This document shows, piece after piece, positions 36,018 to 44,649 of a stretch of 64,000 nucleotides of DNA. The position numbers were made by a program, and so were the translations under genes. How positions within the stretch are numbered: the first letter of the stretch is position 1; every line of letters begins with the position of its first letter. The stretch covers positions 1 to 64,000 of the forward strand of contig UQVZ01000009.1 of assembly GCA_900544675.1 (NCBI GenBank), given 5' to 3'. Source of the stretch: an uncultured Bacteroides sp. GTDB taxonomy: Bacteria > Bacteroidota > Bacteroidia > Bacteroidales > Bacteroidaceae. A model generated the notes under the pieces. The model saw only the letters and a list, made by a program, of their open reading frames with translations, was not told where the DNA came from and did not search any database.

Positions 36018-36392
36018 AGATTCGACTTTTATCAAGGGCAAAGATAACATGCGTTACACTAATCTCAAAATGTTTTTAGCTAAAATCGGCACAAATCTCA
36101 ATTTGTTTAGATGCAATACATAAATCTCAGAATTTTTATTCCGCAATACAGCAGTAATCTCGTTTTCTAAATGAATCTAAGACTTTTTTCAATTATAATT
36201 GAAACTTAACAGAGAATTATCAAATCCTTCAATCATACTTGAAGTTTCAAGAACTAATTCGGGCCCCATTCGGATAGAAACTTTACAATAGAAACACGCC
36301 TACAAACTATTGTAAGCCGGTTGTCTCTTGTTCAAATGCTAAAAGGGGATATTGGTAATTCGTTCATATCCAATGAATTATACAAATGCATC
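36018..36392. other. Non-coding gap before silent SusC 2
   Basis: 375 bp. It holds a perfect 16-bp palindrome TTCAATTATAATTGAA (36188-36203), a CTTGAA-GT-TTCAAG dyad near 36239, and repeated AATCTCA words around 36060-36160 upstream of the ATPase. The last ~60 bp are weakly similar to the bases before silent SusC 1, as if both silent genes were cut from related ancestors. No gene is seen. Confidence 0.5.
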
Positions 36393-36430
36393 AGTTCGGC
36401 GGGAACTTTAGTGATTTCTTTCATCGGCTT
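36393..36430 (+). repeat. Inversion site of silent SusC 2
   Basis: 38 bp with one mismatch (36410, A instead of G) to the other two sites. The AGTTC-GGCGG-GAACT core is unchanged. Confidence 0.85.
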
Positions 36431-39248
36431 GCAGACACAAGAGGTTGACATTAAGCCGGTTATGAAAGTGGTTTTGCAATCGGATGCAGAAGTGTTGGAC
36501 GAAGTAGTGGTGACCGGTTATGGTAGTTTCAAGAAAGCGTCGTTTACGGGTGCCGCTTCTACTGTAAATACAGGTGCATTGGAAGATATTCCTGTTATAT
36601 CTGTTGAAGACAAATTGGCAGGTGGAGTAGCTGGTATTACGATATCGCAGGCTTCGAGTAACCCTGGTGGAGTAAGCAATATCCGTATTCGTGGTATGGG
36701 ATCTATCAATGCAGGAAATGACCCGTTATACGTTATTGATGGTACGCCAGTGACCAGTGGTGACGGTTCTGAATTTGGTGATGCTTATAATGATGCCGGA
36801 ACCAATGTTTTGGCTACACTGAATACCAATGACATCGAATCTATCACAGTGATAAAGGATGCTGCGGCGGCTTCGTTATATGGTTCGCGTGCTGCCAATG
36901 GTGTGATTGTCATTACGACCAAGAGCGGAAGTGCCGGGAAAACCCAAATCAATTTCCGTAGTGACTGGGGATTTTCTAATATGGCTATCAATTACCGTCC
37001 GATGTTGGGCGGAGATGCACGCCGTGAAGTGCTTTGGACGGGCTTGAAAAACTATGCCTTGTACTCAGAAGGGTTGGCAGATGCAGCCGCTTCATCTTTT
37101 GCAGATACCGAAATTGATAAATATGCGGCTAAGCCTGCTACAGGGTGGACAGACTGGAAAGACTTGCTTTTCCAGAACGGAGGACACCAGAATTATCAGC
37201 TTAATGTGTCTGGCGGTAACGACCGTACCCGCTTTTATGCTTCTATGTCGTATACGAAGCAGGACGGTATTGTGCAAAATCAGGGATTGGAGCGCTTCAC
37301 CGGAAATGCAAATCTGACGCATACCTTCAACCGGTTTACGTTGCAAGTAACCAGTCAGATTTCGAAGATGAGACAAAGTAAAACGTTGGAGGGCACTTCT
37401 TATGACGGTGCTGTTGCCAACTATGCATTCTTCCAAAGCCCTTCGTCAAGTGCTTATGATGAAGAAGGTAATCTGCTGGAAGTAGGAGGAAGCAGTCTGA
37501 ACGGAGGTGTCAATCCGCTGTATGAATGGCAGCATAGCTATGACCTCAATACCATGTGGAAAACCTTCAATACAGCTAAACTGACTTATCGGATTTGGGA
37601 TAATCTGAGCCTTAGCGAAAAGATTTCGTATGACTATATGACAAGTACTGAGGATGTTTTGTGGGACCGTTCTTCTAACAATGGTTCTCCAAGCGGTGTT
37701 ATGCAACGTATCATCAATAAAAATGAACGGTTGAATACCCAAACTCAGCTGACGTACGTCAAGTCGTTTGGCGAACATGATGTGGATGCCCTGTTAGGCT
37801 TCGAGACAGAAGACAACAATTATACCTATAACTATTTGTCGGGACAGGAGTATCCCGGTGATTTGTATGAGTTTGTCAATGCCGGTTCAACCAGTGGGGA
37901 AAGCAATGACTATACTTATCGCTTGACTTCTTTCCTGGGTCGTGTGAACTATAATTTCGCTGAAAAATATTATTTAGGTGCCAGCTATCGTACGGATGGA
38001 AGTTCCCGTTTGTCGCGTGAAAACCGTTGGGGAAGTTTTTGGTCGGTGTCTGGTGCTTGGAGATTTACTTCCGAGAAATTTGCCGCTCCTATTCGGGAGG
38101 TGTTGACTGACGGTAAGTTACGTTTCTCATATGGTGTAAACGGAACGCAGCCTTCTGATTATTATGCTTATATGAATTTGTACACATACGGTATTATTTA
38201 TAATGGTCAGGCAGGTATGGCTATCGAGAGCATTGCCAATCCGGATTTGAAATGGGAAAAGAATAAGACATGGAACATCGGTCTGGATTTGAATTTGTGG
38301 AACCGTATTTCAATTACCTTGGATTATTATCAGCGGAAAACGACCGACTTGATTTATGACCTTCCTATTTCGCAAGTGCCGGGTTATTACGGTCCTGAAT
38401 ATGTATATACTACGCCTCAAAACATTGGTTCGTTGAAAAACAAGGGTATAGAGTTTGCCATCCAGTCGACCAACTTCCATACAAAAGACTTCACCTGGAC
38501 CACGGCATTGAATTTAGGACATAACAAGAATGAACTTGTCAAGTTGGATGGAGACCAAAATGAAATTGTATCCGGTCCGTTGATTCATCGTGTAGGCGAG
38601 TCGTATTATTCTTATTATTTGTATGAGTATGCCGGAGTAGATGCCGCTACAGGTAAGGAATTGTATTATATTAATGATGGAACAGAGAATGCCCGCAACA
38701 CGACTACCGAAGTGAGCCAAGCCAATAAAATCATTGTAGGCAAACATGAAGCAGCGATAGAGGGAGGACTGACCAATAATTTGCGTTGGAAATTCATCGA
38801 TTTAGGCTTTACCTTCACTTATTCGGCAGGTGGAGATGCTTTCGATTATTCTACTTGGCAACATACCAATGGCGGAAGTTATCTGTATGGCGGAGCTGTG
38901 CCGGCATCATATAAGGTAGAAGATATGTGGAGCGGTCCAGGCGATACCAATGCCTTATTGCCGAAGTTCGAATATGGAAACACCTCTTATTCGACTCTGT
39001 CTTCGCGCTGGCTGATGCCTACCGACTATTTGCGTCTGAAGAATCTGACACTGGGTGTCAGTGTGCCCGACAAGTATATCCATAAAATCGGAATCAGTAA
39101 GGCACGTATTTATTTCTCGGGTTCAAACTTGCTGACATGGAAGTCAAAAGATTTGATAGTCGACCCCGAAATGCCGGTTGACGGCTTGTGCACCTTCGAA
39201 ACTCCGGCATTGCGTACTTATACATTCGGTATCGAGTTGAGTTTTTAA
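36393..39248 (+). CDS. Silent SusC gene 2 lacking signal peptide
   Basis: About 951 codons from the inversion repeat (SSAGTLVISFIGLQTQE). An ATG at 36336 is in frame but the 19 residues it adds are not a signal peptide. TonB box region EVLDEVVVTGYG, plug (VIKDAAAASLYGSRAANG) and barrel ending in YTFGIELSF are intact. Joined to the head at 24768-27779 it would give a protein of about 1018 residues. Its own SusD follows by 24 bp. Confidence 0.9.
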   Translation, partial: SSAGTLVISFIGLQTQEVDIKPVMKVVLQSDAEVLDEVVVTGYGSFKKASFTGAASTVNTGALEDIPVISVEDKLAGGVAGITISQASSNPGGVSNIRIRGMGSINAGNDPLYVIDGTPVTSGDGSEFGDAYNDAGTNVLATLNTNDIESITVIKDAAAASLYGSRAANGVIVITTKSGSAGKTQINFRSDWGFSNMAINYRPMLGGDARREVLWTGLKNYALYSEGLADAAASSFADTEIDKYAAKPATGWTDWKDLLFQNGGHQNYQLNVSGGNDRTRFYASMSYTKQDGIVQNQGLERFTGNANLTHTFNRFTLQVTSQISKMRQSKTLEGTSYDGAVANYAFFQSPSSSAYDEEGNLLEVGGSSLNGGVNPLYEWQHSYDLNTMWKTFNTAKLTYRIWDNLSLSEKISYDYMTSTEDVLWDRSSNNGSPSGVMQRIINKNERLNTQTQLTYVKSFGEHDVDALLGFETEDNNYTYNYLSGQEYPGDLYEFVNAGSTSGESNDYTYRLTSFLGRVNYNFAEKYYLGASYRTDGSSRLSRENRWGSFWSVSGAWRFTSEKFAAPIREVLTDGKLRFSYGVNGTQPSDYYAYMNLYTYGIIYNGQAGMAIESIANPDLKWEKNKTWNIGLDLNLWNRISITLDYYQRKTTDLIYDLPISQVPGYYGPEYVYTTPQNIGSLKNKGIEFAIQSTNFHTKDFTWTTALNLGHNKNELVKLDGDQNEIVSGPLIHRVGESYYSYYLYEYAGVDAATGKELYYINDGTENARNTTTEVSQANKIIVGKHEAAIEGGLTNNLRWKFIDLGFTFTYSAGGDAFDYSTWQHTNGGSYLYGGAVPASYKVEDMWSGPGDTNALLPKFEYGNTSYSTLSSRWLMPTDYLRLKNLTLGVSVPDKYIHKIGISKARIYFSGSNLLTWKSKDLIVDPEMPVDGLCTFETPALRTYTFGIELSF

Positions 39249-39272
39249 TTAACTAATACATATACAAAGTTT

Positions 39273-40799
39273 ATGAAATTACTGAAAAACTTATATACAT
39301 TTGCAGTTGCTTTGTCAGCAGGAGCCGTTTTATCATCCTGCGTCAACAACTGGCTGGATCAAGAACCAGCCGATGGCATAGAGGCGGAAACAGCAATTAA
39401 GACAAGTGCAGACTTGGCTAATGTGCGTACAGGTTTGTATGCCGCACTGAAAGGAAACAGTTCTGCCATTAACTATTATGGACGCCTGATGTTCGTGTAT
39501 GGCGATATGCGTGGCGAAGATATTCAATATGAATACGAGGGAGGAAGTAACCGTGCCAGCTTCTATTATTATATGACTTATTCGACGGCTGACGATTTCA
39601 ATACGTCAACAGCTGTATGGCAAATGCCATACGTGGTGATAGCCCGTGCTAACCGAATCATAGAAGCGGCAGAAGCAGGACTGGAAGATGCAGACGAAGC
39701 TGCTTCAGTCATCGCCCAATACAATGCTGAGGCTAAGGTGCTTCGTGCCATGGCTTTGTTCGACTTGACCCGTATTTATGGCAAGCCTTATACGATGGAC
39801 CAAGGGGCTTCATTGGGGGTTCCTGTTGTGACTTCTTCTTTGGAGTCTACAGCCAAGCCGGCACGCAACACGGTAGCAGAATGTTACGAAACCATTGAGC
39901 AAGACTTGAATGATGCAGTTAATTCGGGAGCGCTTTCTGAAGAAAACAACAGTGACATGGATGGATATATTAACTTGTGGGCTGCCAAAGCTTTGCAAGT
40001 ACGTGTCTATCTCACAAAAGGTGAATGGAGTCAGGCACTGACCGTAGCGGAAGACATTATTGCCAATGCTCCTTACCGCTTATGGAATAGTTCGGAATAT
40101 GTAAATGCCTGGAACGAGAACGATGCTGCACACCTGAATGAGATGCTGTTCGAGATAAAGATTAACAATACCAATGACTGGACCGACCGTGAAGGCATCG
40201 CTTATCTGTATGCGGAAAACTCAAGTGCGTCTCCGGGTTATGGCGATGTGATTGTTACTAAAAGTTTTGCTGATATGTTGAAAGCAGATCCGTCGGATGT
40301 ACGCAACGATGTGTTGGTGGCATCTGAAAACAATTCCAAGTTTGAGGGTTACAAGGTGTTTATCAATAAAATGCCGCCGGTCAATGGAGATGTGCGTTAT
40401 GCCAATGTGCCGATGTTGCGCTTGTCGGAAGTCTACTTATCAGCAGCAGAAGCAGCCTTTCAGGCAGGAGATAGAGCCAAGGCAGCCGAATTGTTGAATG
40501 CTATTATTACAAACCGTACGACAGATGCAAGTAAAACAGTAAGCAGTACCGATATTACATTAGACCGTATTTATATCGAACGCCGTAAAGAGCTGGTAGG
40601 TGAAGGACAACGTTATTTCGATGTCTTGCGTCGTGGAGAAACCGTTGTTCGTTATACCTCATCGAGCGACCGCGGTTGGCATGATATATTAAGCAGTGAT
40701 GCACAATCGTTCAACCGGGAATCGAAAAAGGCTTTGCCTTTGATTCCGGTTGGAGAAATCAATGCGAATCCTAATATCGAGCAGAATCCTGTTTATTGA
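39273..40799 (+). CDS. SusD-like lipoprotein of silent pair 2
   Basis: 508 residues with a lipoprotein signal ending in VLSSCVNN (Cys23). Typical SusD/RagB sequence: EAKVLRAMALFDLTRIYGKP in the first half, MLRLSEVYLSAAEAAFQAG and IYIERRKELVGEGQRYFDV near the end. It would be produced only if the expression cassette is joined to silent SusC 2. Confidence 0.94.
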   Translation: MKLLKNLYTFAVALSAGAVLSSCVNNWLDQEPADGIEAETAIKTSADLANVRTGLYAALKGNSSAINYYGRLMFVYGDMRGEDIQYEYEGGSNRASFYYYMTYSTADDFNTSTAVWQMPYVVIARANRIIEAAEAGLEDADEAASVIAQYNAEAKVLRAMALFDLTRIYGKPYTMDQGASLGVPVVTSSLESTAKPARNTVAECYETIEQDLNDAVNSGALSEENNSDMDGYINLWAAKALQVRVYLTKGEWSQALTVAEDIIANAPYRLWNSSEYVNAWNENDAAHLNEMLFEIKINNTNDWTDREGIAYLYAENSSASPGYGDVIVTKSFADMLKADPSDVRNDVLVASENNSKFEGYKVFINKMPPVNGDVRYANVPMLRLSEVYLSAAEAAFQAGDRAKAAELLNAIITNRTTDASKTVSSTDITLDRIYIERRKELVGEGQRYFDVLRRGETVVRYTSSSDRGWHDILSSDAQSFNRESKKALPLIPVGEINANPNIEQNPVY

Positions 40800-40823
40800 T
40801 AAAACGGATATAGTATAAAATGG

Positions 40824-40859
40824 AATAGCCGGCAGCGTGAAGAACGTTTGCCGGCTATT
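40824..40859. terminator. Bidirectional terminator
   Basis: AATAGCCGGCA and TGCCGGCTATT with a 14-nt loop, between the end of SusD and the convergent ATPase fragment. Confidence 0.7.
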
Positions 40860-40865
40860 TGGTTG

Positions 40866-41156
40866 TTACATTTGCTCTTTCAGCCATAAGGCAAAAAAAC
40901 GGTCGTATACTTGATACACACCTTGTTCCTTGGTGATGAAATCTTTTTCCAACAAGCCTTTCAGAGCCGATTGTACCGAGCTGGCAGAGGGCAGGCGGTA
41001 TTTCTTGATAAAGGCGGAAGAAGTGACATTCCGCGCTTTGCCCTCCTTGCATACGGCAATCAGTATTTCTTTCTGCTTTTCCGGTATCTGATACAACAAT
41101 TCCGAATGAGTGTAATGGTAAGACTCCAGGATAAACCGGATGGCAGTGTCTACCAT
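40866..41156 (-). pseudogene. C-terminal fragment of an ATPase
   Basis: 96 codons similar to the winged-helix C-terminal part of AAA ATPases of the ATPase_2 type (SALKGLLEKDFITKEQGVYQ, VYDRFFALWLKEQM). The Walker motifs are missing. A -7-like box TATCTTTG (41201-41194) and an ATG lie just upstream, so the promoter and C-terminus may remain after an internal deletion. It could still be translated as a small DNA-binding protein, but a remnant is more likely. Confidence 0.65.
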
Positions 41157-41281
41157 CTCTTCCGTACATGTTTGTCATGATGAAGTTTTTATGCAAAGAT
41201 AATTATTATCTTATAATAAAAAGCATTTGCTTCATGGAAATTATAGGGAACATAGGTAACGTTATATCTTTTCTTCAGCGC

Positions 41282-41313
41282 TTTGTTTATACGGAAAAAT
41301 CTCTTTATATTTG
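41282..41313 (+). promoter_or_regulatory. Promoter of hflX
   Basis: TTTG (41282-41285), 20 bp, TATATTTG (41306-41313): an exact fit to the Bacteroidetes -33/-7 consensus, 26 bp before the ATG. Confidence 0.7.
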
Positions 41314-41339
41314 CGTGGATTGAAATTGAAGCATACTGC

Positions 41340-42605
41340 ATGAAAGAATTTGTAATATCGGAGGCACAGACCGAGAAGGCTGTGCTGGTGGGATTGATAA
41401 CCCAGACTCAGAACGAACGCAAGACTAACGAATATCTGGACGAATTGGCTTTCCTTGCCGAAACAGCCGGCGCGGAAGTGGTGAAACGCTTTACGCAGAA
41501 GCTGGATACACCGAACTCGGTGACATACGTAGGAAAAGGAAAACTGCAAGAGATAAAGACTTACCTGGAGATGCAGAACGAGAGCGAAGAAACGGAAATC
41601 GGTATGGTGATATTCGATGACGAACTCTCTGCCAAGCAGATAAGGAACATCGAAAAAGAACTGAACGTAAAGATTCTGGACCGTACTTCGCTGATTTTGG
41701 ATATCTTTGCGATGCGTGCGCAGACTGCCAATGCAAAGACACAGGTAGAGCTGGCGCAATATAAATACATGCTTCCGCGCTTGCAACGTCTTTGGACTCA
41801 CTTGGAACGTCAGGGAGGTGGCTCAGGTGCCGGTGGCGGTAAAGGTTCGGTAGGACTTCGTGGTCCGGGTGAAACCCAGTTGGAAATGGACCGCCGTATC
41901 ATCTTGAACCGTATGTCTTTATTGAAACAACGCCTTGCCGAGATTGATACCCAGAAGTCGACCCAACGTAAGAACCGCGGACGTTTGATACGTGTGGCGT
42001 TGGTGGGATATACCAATGTGGGTAAATCCACGTTGATGAACCTGTTGGCAAAAAGTGAAGTGTTTGCCGAGAACAAGCTCTTTGCCACATTGGACACTAC
42101 GGTGCGCAAGGTGATTATTGAGAATCTGCCTTTCCTGCTTTCGGATACCGTAGGATTTATCCGTAAATTGCCTACCGATTTGGTCGACTCATTCAAGTCG
42201 ACCCTGGATGAAGTGCGCGAGGCTGACCTGTTGGTGCATGTAGTGGATATCTCGCATCCCGACTTTGAAGAACAGATTCAGGTGGTGGACAAGACTATTG
42301 CCGAACTGGGTGCTGGCGGCAAGCCGACCATGATTGTCTTCAACAAGATTGATGCCTATACGTATGTGCAGAAAGCCGAAGATGATTTGACTCCGAAAAC
42401 CAAGGAGAACATTACGCTGGACGAACTGATGCATACATGGATGGCAAAACTGAATGACAACTGCATCTTCATTTCTGCTAAAGACAAGACAAACGTGGAA
42501 GAGCTGAAGAAGGTATTATATAATAAGGTAAGGGAACTGCATGTACAGAAGTATCCGTATAACGATTTCTTGTACCAGACTTACGATGAGGAGGGCGGAT
42601 TATGA
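41340..42605 (+). CDS. hflX: Ribosome-associated GTPase HflX
   Basis: 421 residues from the ATG at 41340; an upstream TTG in frame overlaps the promoter. The N-terminal HflX domain (TPNSVTYVGKGKLQEIKTYL) is followed by a glycine-rich linker (GGGSGAGGGKGSVGLRGPGE) and the G domain with ALVGYTNVGKSTL (G1), DTVGFIRKLP (G3) and FNKID (G4). HflX binds the 50S subunit and splits or rescues stalled ribosomes under stress. It overlaps the next gene by 4 bp, so the two are translationally coupled. Confidence 0.96.
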   Translation: MKEFVISEAQTEKAVLVGLITQTQNERKTNEYLDELAFLAETAGAEVVKRFTQKLDTPNSVTYVGKGKLQEIKTYLEMQNESEETEIGMVIFDDELSAKQIRNIEKELNVKILDRTSLILDIFAMRAQTANAKTQVELAQYKYMLPRLQRLWTHLERQGGGSGAGGGKGSVGLRGPGETQLEMDRRIILNRMSLLKQRLAEIDTQKSTQRKNRGRLIRVALVGYTNVGKSTLMNLLAKSEVFAENKLFATLDTTVRKVIIENLPFLLSDTVGFIRKLPTDLVDSFKSTLDEVREADLLVHVVDISHPDFEEQIQVVDKTIAELGAGGKPTMIVFNKIDAYTYVQKAEDDLTPKTKENITLDELMHTWMAKLNDNCIFISAKDKTNVEELKKVLYNKVRELHVQKYPYNDFLYQTYDEEGGL

Positions 42606-44599
42606 AAAACTACCGTTCGCTGACCCTGGAAGAAATCAGCCGGCTGGAGTCGCAGGCTTGCACGGCAAAAGATTGGAGCGAAGTACAGGTTGCCGAGGGC
42701 TTTACGCCCGATTATGTACATCATGTCCGTTTTTCGGGACAGATACGTTTGGGCGTGTTCGAAAGCGAATTTCAGTTGGCAGGAGGCATGTCGAAGCATT
42801 CCGGTTTGTCGTATGCGGCATTGCACAATGTGACGGTGGGCGACAATTGCTTCATCGAGAACGTAAAGAATTACATTGCCAATTATGATATCGGCGAATC
42901 GACGTTTATCGAGAATGTAGACATCATACTGGTGGATAAGAAATCGCGTTTCGGCAATGGGGTGGAAGTGTCTGTCTTGAACGAAACCGGAGGACGCGAA
43001 GTGATGATTCACGACCATCTGTCGGCACATCAGGCTTACATCATGGCGCTGTACCGTCACCGGCCCTTGCTGATAGAGCGTATGAAAGCGATAATCGAGG
43101 CATACGCCGATGCCTATGCCTCCGAGCGTGGCACTATCGGAAACCGTGTGACTATTGTCAATGCCGGTTATATCAAGAATGTCCGCATCGGGGACTGTTG
43201 CGAGGTGGAAGGTGCCGGACGCCTGAAGAACGGCAGCATCAACAGCAATGCCTCCGACCCGGTTCATATCGGATATGGCGTGGTATGCGATGATTTTATC
43301 ATTTCGAGTGGTGCCCGCATTGAGGACGGGACGATGATTACTCGTTGCTTTGTGGGGCAGGCTTGCCGGATGGGGCACAATTATTCGGCTTCCGATTCGC
43401 TTTTTTTCAGCAATTGCCAGGAAGAGAACGGCGAGGCATGTGCCATCTTTGCCGGTCCGTTTACGGTGACCCATCACAAGTCGACCTTGCTGATAGCCGG
43501 TATGTTTTCGTTCATGAATGCCGGTTCGGGTTCCAATCAAAGCAATCACATGTATAAGTTGGGACCAATTCATCAGGGAGCATTGGAGCGGGGAGCGAAA
43601 ACCACTTCCGATTCCTACATCCTTTGGCCGGCACGTATCGGTGCTTTTTCGCTGGTGATGGGGCGTCACGTCAATCATCCGGATACGTCGAACCTTCCTT
43701 TCTCTTATCTGATAGAGGACAAGAATACGACTTACTTGGCTCCCGGAGTGAACTTGCGGAGTGTAGGTACCATCCGCGATGCGCAGAAATGGCCGAAGCG
43801 CGACTTGCGTAAAGACCCTGTGCGGCTGGACCAGATAAATTATAACCTGCTCAGTCCCTATACCATCCAGAAGATGATGAAGGGGCGGGAGATATTGAAA
43901 GAGCTGGAACGGGTGTCGGGCGAGACTTCGGAGACCTACGCTTATCAAAGCGCGCGAATCAAGAATTCGGCGTTGAACAAAGGTATCAGGTTTTACGAGA
44001 CGGCGATTCATAAGTTCTTGGGCAATTCGGTTATCAAGCGTCTGGAGAAGATTCAGTTTAAGAGCGACGAGGAAATCCGCCGGCGGTTGGTGCCCGATAC
44101 ATCTATCGGGGAAGGCGAATGGGTGGATGCTTCGGGGCTGATAGCTCCCAAAAGCGAGATAGAACGCCTGATGAACGAGATAGAAGCCGGTACGGTACGT
44201 ACCGTGCGGGAAATGCACGACCGTTTTGCCGAGATGCATGCCAATTATTATACGTATGAGTGGACATGGGCTTACGGCAAAATGCTGGAGTTCTACGGCT
44301 TGGAAGCCGATAATGTGACCGCTGCCGATATCGTAGCGATTGTGCGCCAGTGGAAAGAGTCGGTTGTCTGGCTGGACCGGATGGTGTACGAAGATGCCAA
44401 GAAAGAGTTTTCGTTGACTTCGATGACTGGTTTCGGAGCCGATGGAAGCCGCACCGAGCAGCAACTTGATTTCGAACAGGTGCGGGGAGTATTCGAGAGC
44501 AATCCGTTTGTGACAGCTGTCTTGGAGCATATCCGGGTGAAGACCGCTTTGGGAAATGAGTTGATTGACCGGCTGAGCGGGTTGACCGGAGATAAATAA
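42602..44599 (+). CDS. DUF4954-like protein with left-handed beta-helix
   Basis: 665 residues, cytoplasmic. The N-terminal two thirds contain hexapeptide-type repeats (VTVGDNCFIENVKNYI, GESTFIENVDIILV, VRIGDCCEVEGAGRL, IGYGVVCDDFIISSGARI), the pattern of left-handed beta-helix sugar-nucleotide and acyl transferases. The C-terminal third is helical. It matches what I know as the DUF4954 family of Bacteroidales. No function has been shown; the fold suggests a nucleotide-sugar enzyme or a scaffold. Translational coupling to hflX (ATGA overlap) is the main context clue. Confidence 0.8.
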   Translation: MKNYRSLTLEEISRLESQACTAKDWSEVQVAEGFTPDYVHHVRFSGQIRLGVFESEFQLAGGMSKHSGLSYAALHNVTVGDNCFIENVKNYIANYDIGESTFIENVDIILVDKKSRFGNGVEVSVLNETGGREVMIHDHLSAHQAYIMALYRHRPLLIERMKAIIEAYADAYASERGTIGNRVTIVNAGYIKNVRIGDCCEVEGAGRLKNGSINSNASDPVHIGYGVVCDDFIISSGARIEDGTMITRCFVGQACRMGHNYSASDSLFFSNCQEENGEACAIFAGPFTVTHHKSTLLIAGMFSFMNAGSGSNQSNHMYKLGPIHQGALERGAKTTSDSYILWPARIGAFSLVMGRHVNHPDTSNLPFSYLIEDKNTTYLAPGVNLRSVGTIRDAQKWPKRDLRKDPVRLDQINYNLLSPYTIQKMMKGREILKELERVSGETSETYAYQSARIKNSALNKGIRFYETAIHKFLGNSVIKRLEKIQFKSDEEIRRRLVPDTSIGEGEWVDASGLIAPKSEIERLMNEIEAGTVRTVREMHDRFAEMHANYYTYEWTWAYGKMLEFYGLEADNVTAADIVAIVRQWKESVVWLDRMVYEDAKKEFSLTSMTGFGADGSRTEQQLDFEQVRGVFESNPFVTAVLEHIRVKTALGNELIDRLSGLTGDK

Positions 44600-44649
44600 A
44601 GACAGGAAATAGCTTTCGGTATTATATTATAATAAGGAGGAAAAGCAAG

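Noticed and set aside
23253..40799. Diversity-generating retroelement as the cause of SusC variation
   Set aside because: No reverse transcriptase, template repeat or adenine-biased variable region; the repeats and recombinase fit DNA inversion.
42581..44530. 649-codon open frame opposite the DUF4954-like gene
   Set aside because: Antisense shadow without recognisable domains or a plausible start context.
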